Assembly: GCA_026388715.1 (NCBI GenBank) | Contig: JAPLJF010000010.1 | Location: 248,001 to 312,000, forward strand | DNA: 64,000 nt | Direction of reading: 5' to 3' | DNA from: Deltaproteobacteria bacterium | GTDB lineage: Bacteria > Desulfobacterota > Desulfobulbia > Desulfobulbales > Desulfocapsaceae | Shown here: in pieces, positions 8,887-18,015 of the stretch | Numbering within the stretch: position 1 is the first letter of the stretch | How the letters are laid out: each line of letters opens with the position of its first letter | Translations under genes and position numbers: made by a program | Notes under the pieces: generated by a model | What the model was told of the DNA's origin: nothing | The model's input: only the letters and a program-made list of their open reading frames with translations | Databases searched by the model: none

Positions 8887-10138
8887 AGCTGGAGCTCGAC
8901 AAATATTTTTTCTCGCATAGAGCCCCATAGGCCATCCCCAGAATCGTGAAATGCAGGTTGCCGAAGTACGAGGCGTAGACCATGATGTTATCGGTAAACA
9001 TCATAATGGTAAACGGAACGAAGGCGGAAATACCGGTGTAGAACAGCAGCCTGATTTCAGGGGCAGACTCCTGTCTTGCCTTAAAAAACCCATGTCTAAT
9101 CGTAAGAATCAGGCAAAGTATATAGAGCGCGACCCCCAGGTAACCGTAATCGAAAAAAGTCAGCAGCCAGTCGTTGTGCGGGTATGCTATGTTTCTCGTA
9201 AGCCGGTACACGAAAGTCTCCCCCATGCCTGTGCCGTGACCGGTCCACTCTTCATCCTTCGCTGCTGCTCGCATCTTCTCCCACATGAACGTGCGGCCGG
9301 AGGTGGCAAAGTCCTCATTGCTGCTGCTGATGTCCTCAAGAGTCCCACCGCCGGAATAGAACATTTTCTTCTGTACATGCTCGGAATTGAAAACGGCCAC
9401 CCCTGCCAGGGCGATCAGTGCCAGGGCCACGATCCGTCGGGATAGGGGAAGCGGGGCGAGGGAGAGGGGAAAGGTCAGCATTGCGGCAGCGATTGCCGTA
9501 CGGGTCACAGCGATGATAGGAATACAGGAGAGCAGCGCCCAGAGGATCAGATCATTTTTCGAGCGGGTGATGATATGACTGGTGGCAAACAGGCTGCAAA
9601 AGAGCGTCACTGCGATCGCCTCCGCCGCCATGCCGGTGACGGAAGGGAGTACGCCGGTCAGCAGCACGCCGGTCTTCAGGAGTACGATTAGCAGAAGCAG
9701 GTAGGCCAGACGGCGGCAGGTGGCAAGGAAAGCCTGCAAATCAACAGCATTCGGGCGCCAGGTAGAGACGGCCATGCCGACCGCCAGCGGGCTTAACAGT
9801 TGCAGGGTGCGCTGCAGCGGGATCACACGCGGGTCGAGTTGTGCCCAGTCTACAAGTAAAAGAGAGATAAACAAAAGCAGCACCCAGGGAAGCCAAAGGA
9901 AAAAGGGAAAGGTGACTCGGCTCATATTCCGGGCCAGCACCAGCAGCGAGAAGGCAAATGGGATCACCCAGGCCAGCCCCGTCAGGTTATAGCCCAGGAA
10001 AGAGCTGTTCCAGACAAAGATGACGATCATGAACAGCAGCACCAGCTGGATGATCACCGGCAACCGTTTCAGATCGGCCAGCAGATCATCTTTCGCAACC
10101 GTTATGGCGTTTGCTCGAAATTGTTTGGTAAATCTCAT
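8873..10138 (-). CDS. O-antigen ligase / polymerase-like membrane protein (Wzy_C)
   Basis: 421 residues with about ten hydrophobic segments. A large periplasmic loop of roughly 80-90 residues sits in the second half and contains SGRTFMWEKM and TGHGTGMGETF, then PHNDWLLTFFDYGYLGVALYI. The R..MW and H.D.L...D.G..G patterns characterise the Wzy_C (WaaL/Wzy) superfamily, whose members either ligate or polymerise lipid-linked repeat units on the periplasmic side of the inner membrane. A second, TPR-containing member is encoded near 23 kb; which of the two polymerises cannot be decided by sequence. It overlaps the next gene by 14 bp, and the upstream glycosyltransferase gene ends 3 bp before its start. 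Confidence 0.78.
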   Translation of the reverse strand: MRFTKQFRANAITVAKDDLLADLKRLPVIIQLVLLFMIVIFVWNSSFLGYNLTGLAWVIPFAFSLLVLARNMSRVTFPFFLWLPWVLLLFISLLLVDWAQLDPRVIPLQRTLQLLSPLAVGMAVSTWRPNAVDLQAFLATCRRLAYLLLLIVLLKTGVLLTGVLPSVTGMAAEAIAVTLFCSLFATSHIITRSKNDLILWALLSCIPIIAVTRTAIAAAMLTFPLSLAPLPLSRRIVALALIALAGVAVFNSEHVQKKMFYSGGGTLEDISSSNEDFATSGRTFMWEKMRAAAKDEEWTGHGTGMGETFVYRLTRNIAYPHNDWLLTFFDYGYLGVALYILCLILTIRHGFFKARQESAPEIRLLFYTGISAFVPFTIMMFTDNIMVYASYFGNLHFTILGMAYGALCEKKYLSSSSYERT

Positions 10139-10141
10139 GTG

Positions 10142-11305
10142 TTACCTTCTACCTTGAGAGGCCTCGTAAGCGGCAAGAGTACATTCGGAAAATCTTTGCA
10201 GCGAAAAGTGCTGCTCCACGCGCTGCTGCCCCTTGCTGCCCATCATGGAAGCTGTTTTGGGTGAGGCGAGGAGCATGATCAGGGCGACAGCCAGGGTATC
10301 GGCATCCTGCGGCGGCACCAGCCGGCCGGTCTCGTTGTCGATAATGATCTCTGCCAAACCATCCACCGCTGTTCCGACCACCGGCAGCCCTGCCGCCATC
10401 GCCTCGGCAGCCACCAAGCCGAATCCCTCGAAGATGGACGGCACCGCCACCACGTCCATGATGCCATAGAATTGAAATACATCTTGCTGGGATTTTTGAC
10501 ATAGCCAGATGATGCTTGTCTCTATACCTATTTTTTTTGCTTGACTCTCAAGGTCTTCTCGGTCGGGGCCATCGCCGACAACCAGCAGGACAGTCTTGGG
10601 GATTTCCTGAACCACCTTGGCAAATGCGGCAATGAGGATATGAGGCCCCTTTTCCCATCTCAGGCGACCCACATAGCCGACGACTTTCTTTCCCGCAAGG
10701 TTGAGTGACGAGCGTAGCTGGGCAACGTTTTTGGAACCGGCTTCTCTGGCAATCCGTTCGGAATCGACAGCATTATAGATTGTAAAATGGTTGCGGCCCT
10801 TTTTGAACAACTCCGGATCAAAAAAAGCACTATCGCCAAACCATGATTCTTCCGCAGATTTGGAGACACAGAGAAAGAGGTTACAAAGACGGGCCCCAAA
10901 CCGCAACATCAGTCTGGCCTTCCATCCATAGGTGCGGCCTGGCTGATGGACAGTGGCAATGACCTTTTTTATGCCTGCAAGGCGAGCAGCTATAATCGGA
11001 ATAAGACCCGGGGCCACATACTGGACATGAACAATATCCGGGGAGAGTGCTTTAAACAGTACTATCAGCTTTTTCAGCAAACTCAACAAACCATCCTCAC
11101 GTTGTAGTTTGAGCAATATAACCTCCGCCCCAGCCTTTTCCATATAACCTACCATCTCACTTTTATACTCGTAATAGCATAAGACAACCACTCCATAACC
11201 TGCGCCATAGAGTACCTTGACCAGGTTCAAGGTTTGTATCTCTGTCCCCCCTGTTAACAGTACAGGGATGGCAATTACCACTTTATTTTGTGCTTCCGTT
11301 AGCAT
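10142..11305 (-). CDS. Glycosyltransferase family 4
   Basis: 387 residues and a textbook GT4 enzyme. The N-terminal domain has VLLTGGTEIQTLNLVKVL and DIVHVQYVAPGLIPIIAA. The C-terminal domain has VVGYVGRLRWEKGPHILIAAF, LLVVGDGPDREDLE and VVAVPSIFEGFGLVAAEAMAAGLPVVGTAVDGLAEII, with the E..G....E donor-binding residues. It transfers a sugar with retention of configuration, in the cytoplasm. Its start overlaps the end of the upstream FemAB/GNAT-like gene by 7 bp, and the O-antigen-ligase gene follows 3 bp after its stop, so the three are probably one translational unit. Sugar specificity is not identifiable. Confidence 0.85.
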   Translation of the reverse strand: MLTEAQNKVVIAIPVLLTGGTEIQTLNLVKVLYGAGYGVVVLCYYEYKSEMVGYMEKAGAEVILLKLQREDGLLSLLKKLIVLFKALSPDIVHVQYVAPGLIPIIAARLAGIKKVIATVHQPGRTYGWKARLMLRFGARLCNLFLCVSKSAEESWFGDSAFFDPELFKKGRNHFTIYNAVDSERIAREAGSKNVAQLRSSLNLAGKKVVGYVGRLRWEKGPHILIAAFAKVVQEIPKTVLLVVGDGPDREDLESQAKKIGIETSIIWLCQKSQQDVFQFYGIMDVVAVPSIFEGFGLVAAEAMAAGLPVVGTAVDGLAEIIIDNETGRLVPPQDADTLAVALIMLLASPKTASMMGSKGQQRVEQHFSLQRFSECTLAAYEASQGRR

Positions 11306-12378
11306 TCCGGACTTTGGCGTACTACTAGTGGTTTCACTTTCTCGACCATGAAAGATTTGACACTGCTTGAAATGGTATTTTTTCTTCGAACAAAATTACT
11401 CAATTTTTTTGCTTCGTTAGTCCAGCCAGACTTATATGATTCTTCCCCGCGCAGGTGGTCATAAACAGACAGCTTAAGACGAATCGCCTCTTCTACACAT
11501 TTAAGTAGGTGGACCTTCCCTGGAGATAACTTGGAGAACGCAGGGTCAATCGCCGGGAGATAATAATAGAATCTATCACCGTCAACAAAACCAAGGTGCC
11601 AACTGATTGGTGTTCTATTTAGGCGAAGTTCAGAAAAATGGACAACGCCTTCTTTAAGACCGTGCCGCAGTAAGTTTTCATGAAAGTGGGGGGCTTTGTA
11701 GGCATTTGGCCAACGTTTTGCGTGAAGAGTCAAAAATTCAGGGAGAATTGCCAGGCTTGCATCCAAGTCATCCGGGGAATAAACATGGTACGTTAATTCC
11801 CCCTGTTCCTGTAGCCTTCTGATCTGCCGCCTCAAATCACCCCGCAAACTTTGTTTAAGAGTTGGCAAAAAATCTTCAGGAGTTGTAAAGCCTGAAATGT
11901 TGCAAAATGGGCATATCTCATCTTCATGCCAATTTGGACCTGTGCCAGCGAACTCCGTCCTGATGCCAGTGATATTTATGGCATCGTAACCCAAACCAAG
12001 CAGGTCTAATTCCTCAAGAAAACTCGACCAGAAATTATCCGGTTCAAAGATTTCTCTGTTCCCAACAATTATTGGATCATGGTAATCGAAGTCTGAATAA
12101 CCCAACGGAATTACCTCGCGCAGAAAGGCATTCTTCCAGTTCCTCCGCCAAAGGAGCAGGGGGAAGAAGACGGTTATGTTTTTTTGCCTGGCCACCAGGA
12201 AAAGAGGTTTGATGTCCTGCAAGGGCAAATAGGTTTCTGCCCAGGCCCGCGCCAGCGAAGGATGGTAAAATACATGGCTCGACCAGCTTTGATCCATCCA
12301 AGCATTCCACAGCCTTAGAAAATCATCAGACCAGATTTTTTCCCAGTCAGTTATCCATTCAAATGTCCATTGTGTCAT
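11299..12378 (-). CDS. GNAT/FemAB-like acetyltransferase (CelD/BcsL type)
   Basis: 359 residues. The central part, SLRGDLRRQIRRLQEQGELTYHVYSP, and the downstream HFSELRLNRTPISWHLGFVDGDRFYYYLPAIDPAFSKLSPGKVHLLKCVEEAI match the GNAT_6 (CelD/BcsL/FemAB-like) domain, with the S..PG..L acyl-CoA-binding turn. HLRGEESYKSGWTNE near the C-terminus is also typical. Such proteins are frequent in exopolysaccharide loci and are thought to N- or O-acylate sugars, but few have been characterised. It overlaps the following GT4 gene by 7 bp. The family is fairly secure; the substrate is unknown. Confidence 0.7.
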   Translation of the reverse strand: MTQWTFEWITDWEKIWSDDFLRLWNAWMDQSWSSHVFYHPSLARAWAETYLPLQDIKPLFLVARQKNITVFFPLLLWRRNWKNAFLREVIPLGYSDFDYHDPIIVGNREIFEPDNFWSSFLEELDLLGLGYDAINITGIRTEFAGTGPNWHEDEICPFCNISGFTTPEDFLPTLKQSLRGDLRRQIRRLQEQGELTYHVYSPDDLDASLAILPEFLTLHAKRWPNAYKAPHFHENLLRHGLKEGVVHFSELRLNRTPISWHLGFVDGDRFYYYLPAIDPAFSKLSPGKVHLLKCVEEAIRLKLSVYDHLRGEESYKSGWTNEAKKLSNFVRRKNTISSSVKSFMVEKVKPLVVRQSPEC

Positions 12379-12397
12379 AAAATATTCATCATGCGTA

Positions 12398-13528
12398 TTA
12401 AGTGAAATATGATTTTAATTTCAGGCAATGTTTTTCATAGGCATGCCAACTAACAAATGCCATCGCGGATGAACAGCTTATTGCTAAGAAAAAATAAAGT
12501 GAAATACCGACAAAAGGTGAACCTGTTGCAGAAATAAGCGCTTCCCTTGGAAAATATTTTTCAAACAATGGACGAAAGATACCGTGGAATATATATATGC
12601 CATAACTGTACATTCCAAACTTTATTAATATTTTATTTTCGAACAACCGAGTCAATTTGCTTTCTTGTTTAGACGTCACCAAAACAATTAATAAAGCAGA
12701 AAACATAACCCAAGTTAGTGGGTACATAATACTAGTAATGATTTTTTCAAAAAAACTTCTAGGAACAAAGACTAAAAGCGAAACAATTGGCATACATGTA
12801 TATACAATTTTCATTGCACTTTTACATAAGTTGCCTTTTTTATAATCATAAAGGTAAATGGCACAATAACTGCCAAGAGCCAAACCACCACTATGAGTAA
12901 TAGAAGACCAATGAAGCCATAGAATATCAAAATTTGTAATTGCGTCTAAAACACCAGCAATTGAACTTACAGCAAACCAACTCAGGCAAATTGTCTTTAA
13001 TAAATGTCGGTCAAACCGTGCGACAACAAATGGCCAAATCAAGTAAAAATGTTGTTCAACAGCCAATGACCAGAAATGCCCTAATTTAAAAATATCAGAT
13101 GTGTCCCAATTAAAGCCAGATAATGGGAAATTACCCATATATCCCCACAACCAAATTTGTCTGTGAGAAATTTCTATTGCCTGCTCATCAAATTTGAAGA
13201 TGTGTGGCATAATAAAAAAAATTAAAAAAAGAGATGCGTAATAAACAGGGAAAATTCTTAAAAATCTTCGAGAATAAAAATTAATAAAAAAACGTTGTTT
13301 CCCCTTTGAGCCTAATAAAATGGACGTAATCAGGTACCCTGACAAAACAAAAAACAGGTCCACACCGCGCAGACCAAATAAAACAATTTTTGTGAATACC
13401 GGGCCTGCGACCGGATAATATTGTTTTAATATTGCTTCCCCACTAAAATGACCAAACAGAACCATTAAAATAGCCAAGCCACGAAACCCGTCTAACGCGG
13501 GGATGTATTTTTTTATATTGTCTGCCAT
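12398..13528 (-). CDS. Acyltransferase family 3 (OafA/YrhL-like) membrane protein
   Basis: About 376 residues with ten or so transmembrane segments. YIPALDGFRGLAILMVLFGH contains the R and H of the conserved RG...H motif. FGLRGVDLFFVLSGYLIT and FYSRRFLRIFPVYYA are the next family motifs, and KLGHFWSLAVEQHFYLIWPF is the catalytic-region signature. Members O-acetylate cell-surface polysaccharides across the inner membrane. This is one of the most AT-rich genes in the window, consistent with recent acquisition. Two in-frame ATG codons are possible starts; I took the second, MADNIKKY, because the first lies only 2 bp from the AAGG Shine-Dalgarno-like sequence. It lies just downstream of the PIG-L deacetylase gene, suggesting linked deacetylation and acylation steps. 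Confidence 0.82.
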   Translation of the reverse strand: MADNIKKYIPALDGFRGLAILMVLFGHFSGEAILKQYYPVAGPVFTKIVLFGLRGVDLFFVLSGYLITSILLGSKGKQRFFINFYSRRFLRIFPVYYASLFLIFFIMPHIFKFDEQAIEISHRQIWLWGYMGNFPLSGFNWDTSDIFKLGHFWSLAVEQHFYLIWPFVVARFDRHLLKTICLSWFAVSSIAGVLDAITNFDILWLHWSSITHSGGLALGSYCAIYLYDYKKGNLCKSAMKIVYTCMPIVSLLVFVPRSFFEKIITSIMYPLTWVMFSALLIVLVTSKQESKLTRLFENKILIKFGMYSYGIYIFHGIFRPLFEKYFPREALISATGSPFVGISLYFFLAISCSSAMAFVSWHAYEKHCLKLKSYFT

Positions 13529-13557
13529 AAAAATCATTACCTTATCTGAAAAGTCAA

Positions 13558-14307
13558 CTAGATGACCCTAAAGAAAAGTTCCTTTTCCCATTCAAACGCT
13601 TTCATTAGTTCTTCCGGTAACACTCCGGACCATGGATTACCGCAAGGAGCACATGGCCCCATGTATTCTTTTATCGCCTTCTGTTTTTGTACATACACAT
13701 CGCTAATATCAAGTGCAACCGCATTTTTCCAATCGCACATCAGACTTTTGCGTAGCGGCATTGAGAGCCAGAACCAGACACAGTAATAATAAAAGGTTGT
13801 TTTGACGTTGCTGCGTTTTATTGCCTCTCGGGTTATCTCTTGAGCGGCGACATGGTCAGACCAACCTTCAAAAGGATGGGGACAGAAGATATTTGCAGGT
13901 TTTAACCGGGCCAATAATGCCGCTAATTCGTCAACTCTGGTATCAAAATCAGGATGATCAGAAAGAGGTAATTTGCCATCCTCCCAGTCAAGGAAGGTGA
14001 TTTTGTTAGAGTTAAGGCCAAGGGTTTTGAGCGCCTCTTTTGTAAGATTCCGCCTTTCTCGCTTGACTTCTTCTTGGCTGATTCCACAACAGTTGTCGTG
14101 TGAAGCGCCGCCACCTGTCAGGATGATGACTTCTACATTTACCCCTTTTCTAGAAGCTTGCGCGATGAGGCCACCACATCCCAAAACTTCGTCATCTGGA
14201 TGGGGGGCAATAATCATCACATCATCGTCAAAATGAAGATCTACTGTTGTCTGCTGGATTAATCTCCTTAAAAAAAACTGCCTTGCCAACCGAAATAACT
14301 GTTTCAT
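13558..14307 (-). CDS. PIG-L family deacetylase
   Basis: 249 residues. VMIIAPHPDDEVLGCGG holds the PHPDDE zinc and catalytic motif near residue 33, and PFEGWSDHVAAQEI supplies the second histidine cluster (H.....DH). Members of this LmbE/PIG-L family remove the acetyl group from N-acetylglucosamine-type sugars, so the protein probably deacetylates an amino sugar of the polysaccharide or its lipid-linked precursor in the cytoplasm. The ATG overlaps the stop of the upstream glycosyltransferase gene by 4 bp. The family's zinc ligands are all present, so it should be active. Confidence 0.85.
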   Translation of the reverse strand: MKQLFRLARQFFLRRLIQQTTVDLHFDDDVMIIAPHPDDEVLGCGGLIAQASRKGVNVEVIILTGGGASHDNCCGISQEEVKRERRNLTKEALKTLGLNSNKITFLDWEDGKLPLSDHPDFDTRVDELAALLARLKPANIFCPHPFEGWSDHVAAQEITREAIKRSNVKTTFYYYCVWFWLSMPLRKSLMCDWKNAVALDISDVYVQKQKAIKEYMGPCAPCGNPWSGVLPEELMKAFEWEKELFFRVI

Positions 14308-15554
14308 GGATGGCTTACCTCGAACAACTTCTCATATTGCTTAATAATGGTTGAACTTTGGCAATAGTCATGAAGTTTTTTCGAGAATAAAACATCAACT
14401 GTATTCTTCTGCCAATGTGAAAAAATGGTTTGGAGTCCCTGGTAAATAACATCGGCTGAAGTACAGTCAACAGCAATACCCCCGTCATATTTATTAAGAA
14501 TATCTCTGACAGTTCCATTTCCCGGTGATACAGCCAGTATTGGACGCCCGGCCTGGACATAATCCGCAAGTTTGGAGGGCAGAAAAACCCCTTCTTCACA
14601 CTGTGCCTCGATAAGCACCGGAACGGTAGACTGGGCTAGTCGGCTGATTGTGTTGAGATAGCTCATGGCCCCTAGGCAATGAACATGGCCTTGCAGGTTC
14701 AATTGCAATATCTGATGTCTGAGCCTGTCGTTTTCAACCCCGATGATATCAAATTCTACAGTTGTACCTTTGCCGTCGTTATCGATCAGTCGTCGAAGAG
14801 CAGTAAGAAATGGACCGGGATCTCGTTCATTAGCCAGGTTGCCGGCGTGGCATAGACGGAAAACTTCAGACTCTGGTTTTGTTTTAGGCTCATATCCGTC
14901 TAGCATCAGATGAGGGATGATCCTGGTTTTTTCAGCAGGAAAGCAGTTCAGGCGCTTCTGCATATAGTTGGCCAGTCGTTCCGAGGGGAAAGTGTTGAAA
15001 GTCGCGGCCTCTGCTACTGCCCGATAGTACCTGGACCAGATTGATTTCCAAAACGAATTGGTTTTGATGTGGTATGGGTCCGGGAAAAGAAAGCCTGGCG
15101 GGTCATTCCAGTTGGCGATCCAAGGCACTCCAGTTTTCTTGTGAAAGGCTAACGCCGGGAGATGGCTCACGCATGAAATTGAGCGTGAAAGGATGATGTC
15201 GTATGGCTTGTTTTCGTGGAGTTCCATCCCTTTCCTATATGCTTGCCGAGCCCACCGGACATACGGGAGAGGGTGGCCCATAGTGATACTGTCGAGGCAA
15301 CGTTTAAAGAATAAAAAAGAAGATGAAGCGCTATTGTTAGTTATTTCATAGGTGTTGTTTCTGAGTTTAAGCCATGGTTCAGTCCAGGTTGAAGAATAAA
15401 CTGGTCCTTCATCCGCGGCGGATATGATATCGACATGCCAGCCACGATTCTGCATGGCCAAGGCCAGTTTGCTGTTGACCAGATTCTCTGAGAATGAATA
15501 CGGAGCAAAGCCAGTGGCAAACATTAATATGCGGTATTTTTTTTTATGTGGCAA
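14304..15554 (-). CDS. Glycosyltransferase family 4-like protein
   Basis: 416 residues. The N-terminal part, RILMFATGFAPYSFSENLVNSKLALAM and then WHVDIISAADEG, resembles the acceptor domain of GT4/GT1-like enzymes with a GFAP..F.E loop. The C-terminal domain has RLCHAGNLANERDPGPFLTAL, FDIIGVENDRLRHQI and VPVLIEAQCEEGVFLPSKLADYVQAGRPILAVSPGNGTVRDIL. That arrangement (E.GVF.P.K..DY...G.P) is seen in the UDP-GlcNAc-type GT4 subgroup with weakly conserved motifs. It is coupled to the PIG-L gene by a 4-bp overlap and follows the methyltransferase gene after 95 bp. Confidence 0.72.
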   Translation of the reverse strand: MPHKKKYRILMFATGFAPYSFSENLVNSKLALAMQNRGWHVDIISAADEGPVYSSTWTEPWLKLRNNTYEITNNSASSSFLFFKRCLDSITMGHPLPYVRWARQAYRKGMELHENKPYDIILSRSISCVSHLPALAFHKKTGVPWIANWNDPPGFLFPDPYHIKTNSFWKSIWSRYYRAVAEAATFNTFPSERLANYMQKRLNCFPAEKTRIIPHLMLDGYEPKTKPESEVFRLCHAGNLANERDPGPFLTALRRLIDNDGKGTTVEFDIIGVENDRLRHQILQLNLQGHVHCLGAMSYLNTISRLAQSTVPVLIEAQCEEGVFLPSKLADYVQAGRPILAVSPGNGTVRDILNKYDGGIAVDCTSADVIYQGLQTIFSHWQKNTVDVLFSKKLHDYCQSSTIIKQYEKLFEVSHP

Positions 15555-15649
15555 AGGAATTGTCGGTTGTTGATATTAAGCGCACTATGATGAACTCATT
15601 GCTAAAAGTATTTTTGTTTCTAATCTTGCTACATTGCAAAAAATTTAAA

Positions 15650-16615
15650 CTAAACGGAAGGTGCTGGGGCTTTCCTTGCCAATACAATTAAGGTTGCCTT
15701 GCCGACCAGGAAGGGATCAAAAGACCTTTTGGGAAGTAAATATCCCAAAATTCTTTTAATTATAGAAACACTTTTGTGCTCCCCCCGTGCGGTAGCTAAT
15801 TGATTGATTTCCCAATATTGTTCAACATAGAAGCCAAATCTAGCAAGAAATTCTGATAGTGTCTTGGGAGACCAATAATTAAGATGTTCAAAATCTACTC
15901 TGAAACCGGCCCAAGAGTGGCCTATTGTTTCGAAATTTGCACCGTTAGGTAAACTCAATAAAAGCATGCCATCTGAGTGGAGCTTGTCGTGGACTTCAGC
16001 AATAATCTCACCTGGGTTTTCTAAATGCTCAAATACGGATTTTGCACAAATAATATCTTGAGATTCCGGGAGGTCTTTTATCTGTCTATAAGTGCTTATT
16101 CGTAGTTCTTTTTCTAAAAAATCACATGATTTCTCATCAATTTCTACTGCTTTTACCTTTGATCCCTTATGTCGGGCCAACTGAAGAAATTCCCCATATG
16201 ATGCACCAATCTCACAGATTTTTTTGTTTGGCATTAATCCATATCTCTCGATAATAGCAATCAATATGTCTACATGTGCTTTTTTTACTTTACTTAACCA
16301 AGACATTTTTTTTTGAAATTTAATTGAAGAAGAATATCCCTTATAATCACTATAATTATCATATAAACTATGAAGTTCTATCTCACTTGGAATAAAACCT
16401 AAATAAACCATGCCACACTTGTTACACAGGTGAACTTGTAGTTTATCTGGTCTGGTGCAAATTGGTGAGGGTGAGTCTGTGTTACAAGTGGGACACTGAC
16501 GTTTCCTTAAATTTTTAAGGTTCCACTTTGGCACTGTGGCACAACTCAAATCACTTGGCAAAGGTGGTAAATATGGGACTATCTTTTCTGCGTGCATTTT
16601 ATATTTTTCACCCAA
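15650..16615 (-). CDS. Class I SAM methyltransferase with N-terminal zinc-ribbon
   Basis: 321 residues. The N-terminal part has four spaced cysteines in two CxxC pairs (RQCPTCNTD and LCNKCGMVYLG), a zinc-ribbon of the kind found in C-methyltransferase-like proteins. From about residue 130 the SAM domain follows: KICEIGASYGEFLQLA, VKAVEIDEKSCDFLE, IICAKSVFEHLENPGEIIAEVHDKL and LLLSLPNGANF, then the HLNYWSPKTLSEFLARFGF block usual in this Methyltransf_23 family. A role in methylating a nucleotide sugar or sugar residue is inferred from the locus. An alternative start six codons downstream is possible. The gene is AT-rich. Confidence 0.75.
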   Translation of the reverse strand: MGEKYKMHAEKIVPYLPPLPSDLSCATVPKWNLKNLRKRQCPTCNTDSPSPICTRPDKLQVHLCNKCGMVYLGFIPSEIELHSLYDNYSDYKGYSSSIKFQKKMSWLSKVKKAHVDILIAIIERYGLMPNKKICEIGASYGEFLQLARHKGSKVKAVEIDEKSCDFLEKELRISTYRQIKDLPESQDIICAKSVFEHLENPGEIIAEVHDKLHSDGMLLLSLPNGANFETIGHSWAGFRVDFEHLNYWSPKTLSEFLARFGFYVEQYWEINQLATARGEHKSVSIIKRILGYLLPKRSFDPFLVGKATLIVLARKAPAPSV

Positions 16616-16760
16616 ATTTGTGTCGATTATTTGTTTGTATCATTAGGGGGTTACTTATAACTTTGTCGAACATTTTGGTTAACTCGTCGGAGCTAGTGTT
16701 TTTTATCACTCAGACAATCTTCTAATGGACATAGCTCCGGGGTAGTCCTTATAAATACGA

Positions 16761-18011
16761 TTAACTTTCAAGCATGTTTTTGAAGCTTGATGAGACAACG
16801 CTTGAAAACGCTTGGCATTTAGTTGCCTCTTTCTCATATATCGAAAGTGATTCAGCTATGATTCTGTCCAGCATTTGAACCAGTGCTTCTCCGCCTAATT
16901 CACTATCATCTATGCAGTTTTGCTCAAGACCGAAAAGTGTGAGAAAGTCCCTGGCTTTTGGATGATAAGCTATTGCAAGTAAGGGGGTGCCGGTCAGTAA
17001 GGCGAATATTATCGAGTGGGTCTTGTGGCCAACGAACAATCTGCATTTGGCAACCTCATTTATATGATCAATCATGTTGTCGCAATCTTGAAAAACCGTA
17101 CAGGCATCTCTATTATTTATCATGGTCAGGATGTCATTAATACAAGGCCTGTCGTCTGCTACTTCTCCAGCGACTTGCATTGAGAAAAAAACAATCTTGT
17201 ACCCAAGGCTGATCGCGTGGCGGGCTACCGTTGCAATACTTTCAATATATTCTTTGTAGGCGAGAGCCTCGCGGGACTGTGCGCTATAGACAGAAATTCC
17301 AAGTATTGCCGGTCGCTCCAGGGGAGAGGCAAGTGGCTCTATATAACGGGAAAGGCCAAAGACTGATTCATAGGTTTTCACCAAATTATTTTTGCCTAAA
17401 CCAAGCTTACCAATTTCCTCAAACGACAAGATATCTCGGATGAAAATTTGCGCGGCCCGCGAAAGGATATTTTTTATAAATAATTTATTTCTGTCATCAA
17501 TCAATGTAAAAGGCCCGATGGATTGAGACCAGAGGTGAAGCTTTTTGCCGCAGAGCAGAGCTGTTGCCATTTCGAAGGTTTGAGGGGAGACTGTGTCGGG
17601 GGCGAGGATGCTCGTAACATGATGTCCGCCGGTGCTAACCACTAAATCGGCACTTTGGAGGGCTGGCCGGTACTCTCTGGCGCAACATAAACGGACCAGC
17701 AGGTGCCAATGCTTATTATGATTAAGCATGTACCGCACGACCTTATAGCTCAGCTTGAAAAATTCCCGCCTGAGCCGATACCTCACTCTGGTTGCAAAAC
17801 GCTTGTCAGGTGCCTTGGAGACGTTCCAACCCCACGGGACGACATTAATGTTTGCCAAGCCTTGAAGATGATCCACATTGCAGCAAGAAGGTTCGTTGGC
17901 AGAAACCGTAATGTCTTTGACCCCATTCTCAATAAGTTCCCGGAGGACAAACTCAAGGACGGCTTTGTCCCCTTTGTTTGTCGAGCAATGATTGATCACA
18001 AGTACTTTCAC
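16761..18011 (-). CDS. Polysaccharide pyruvyl transferase family protein
   Basis: About 416 residues. VKVLVINHCSTNKGDKAVLEFVLREL is the usual N-terminus of the family. DLVVSTGGHHVTS, LHLWSQSIGPF, AQIFIRDILSFEEIGKLGL and RLFVGHKTHSIIFALLTGTPLLAIAYHPKARDF follow as expected. Members of this WcaK/AmsJ/CsaB superfamily transfer pyruvate from PEP to sugars of surface polysaccharides as a ketal. I chose the GTG start because GGAG stands nine bases before it and the upstream nitroreductase-like gene ends 4 bp before it; an upstream in-frame ATG would overlap that gene by 89 bp. The pairing with a nitroreductase-like gene is tight. Confidence 0.82.
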   Translation of the reverse strand: MKVLVINHCSTNKGDKAVLEFVLRELIENGVKDITVSANEPSCCNVDHLQGLANINVVPWGWNVSKAPDKRFATRVRYRLRREFFKLSYKVVRYMLNHNKHWHLLVRLCCAREYRPALQSADLVVSTGGHHVTSILAPDTVSPQTFEMATALLCGKKLHLWSQSIGPFTLIDDRNKLFIKNILSRAAQIFIRDILSFEEIGKLGLGKNNLVKTYESVFGLSRYIEPLASPLERPAILGISVYSAQSREALAYKEYIESIATVARHAISLGYKIVFFSMQVAGEVADDRPCINDILTMINNRDACTVFQDCDNMIDHINEVAKCRLFVGHKTHSIIFALLTGTPLLAIAYHPKARDFLTLFGLEQNCIDDSELGGEALVQMLDRIIAESLSIYEKEATKCQAFSSVVSSSFKNMLES

Positions 18012-18015
18012 GGAA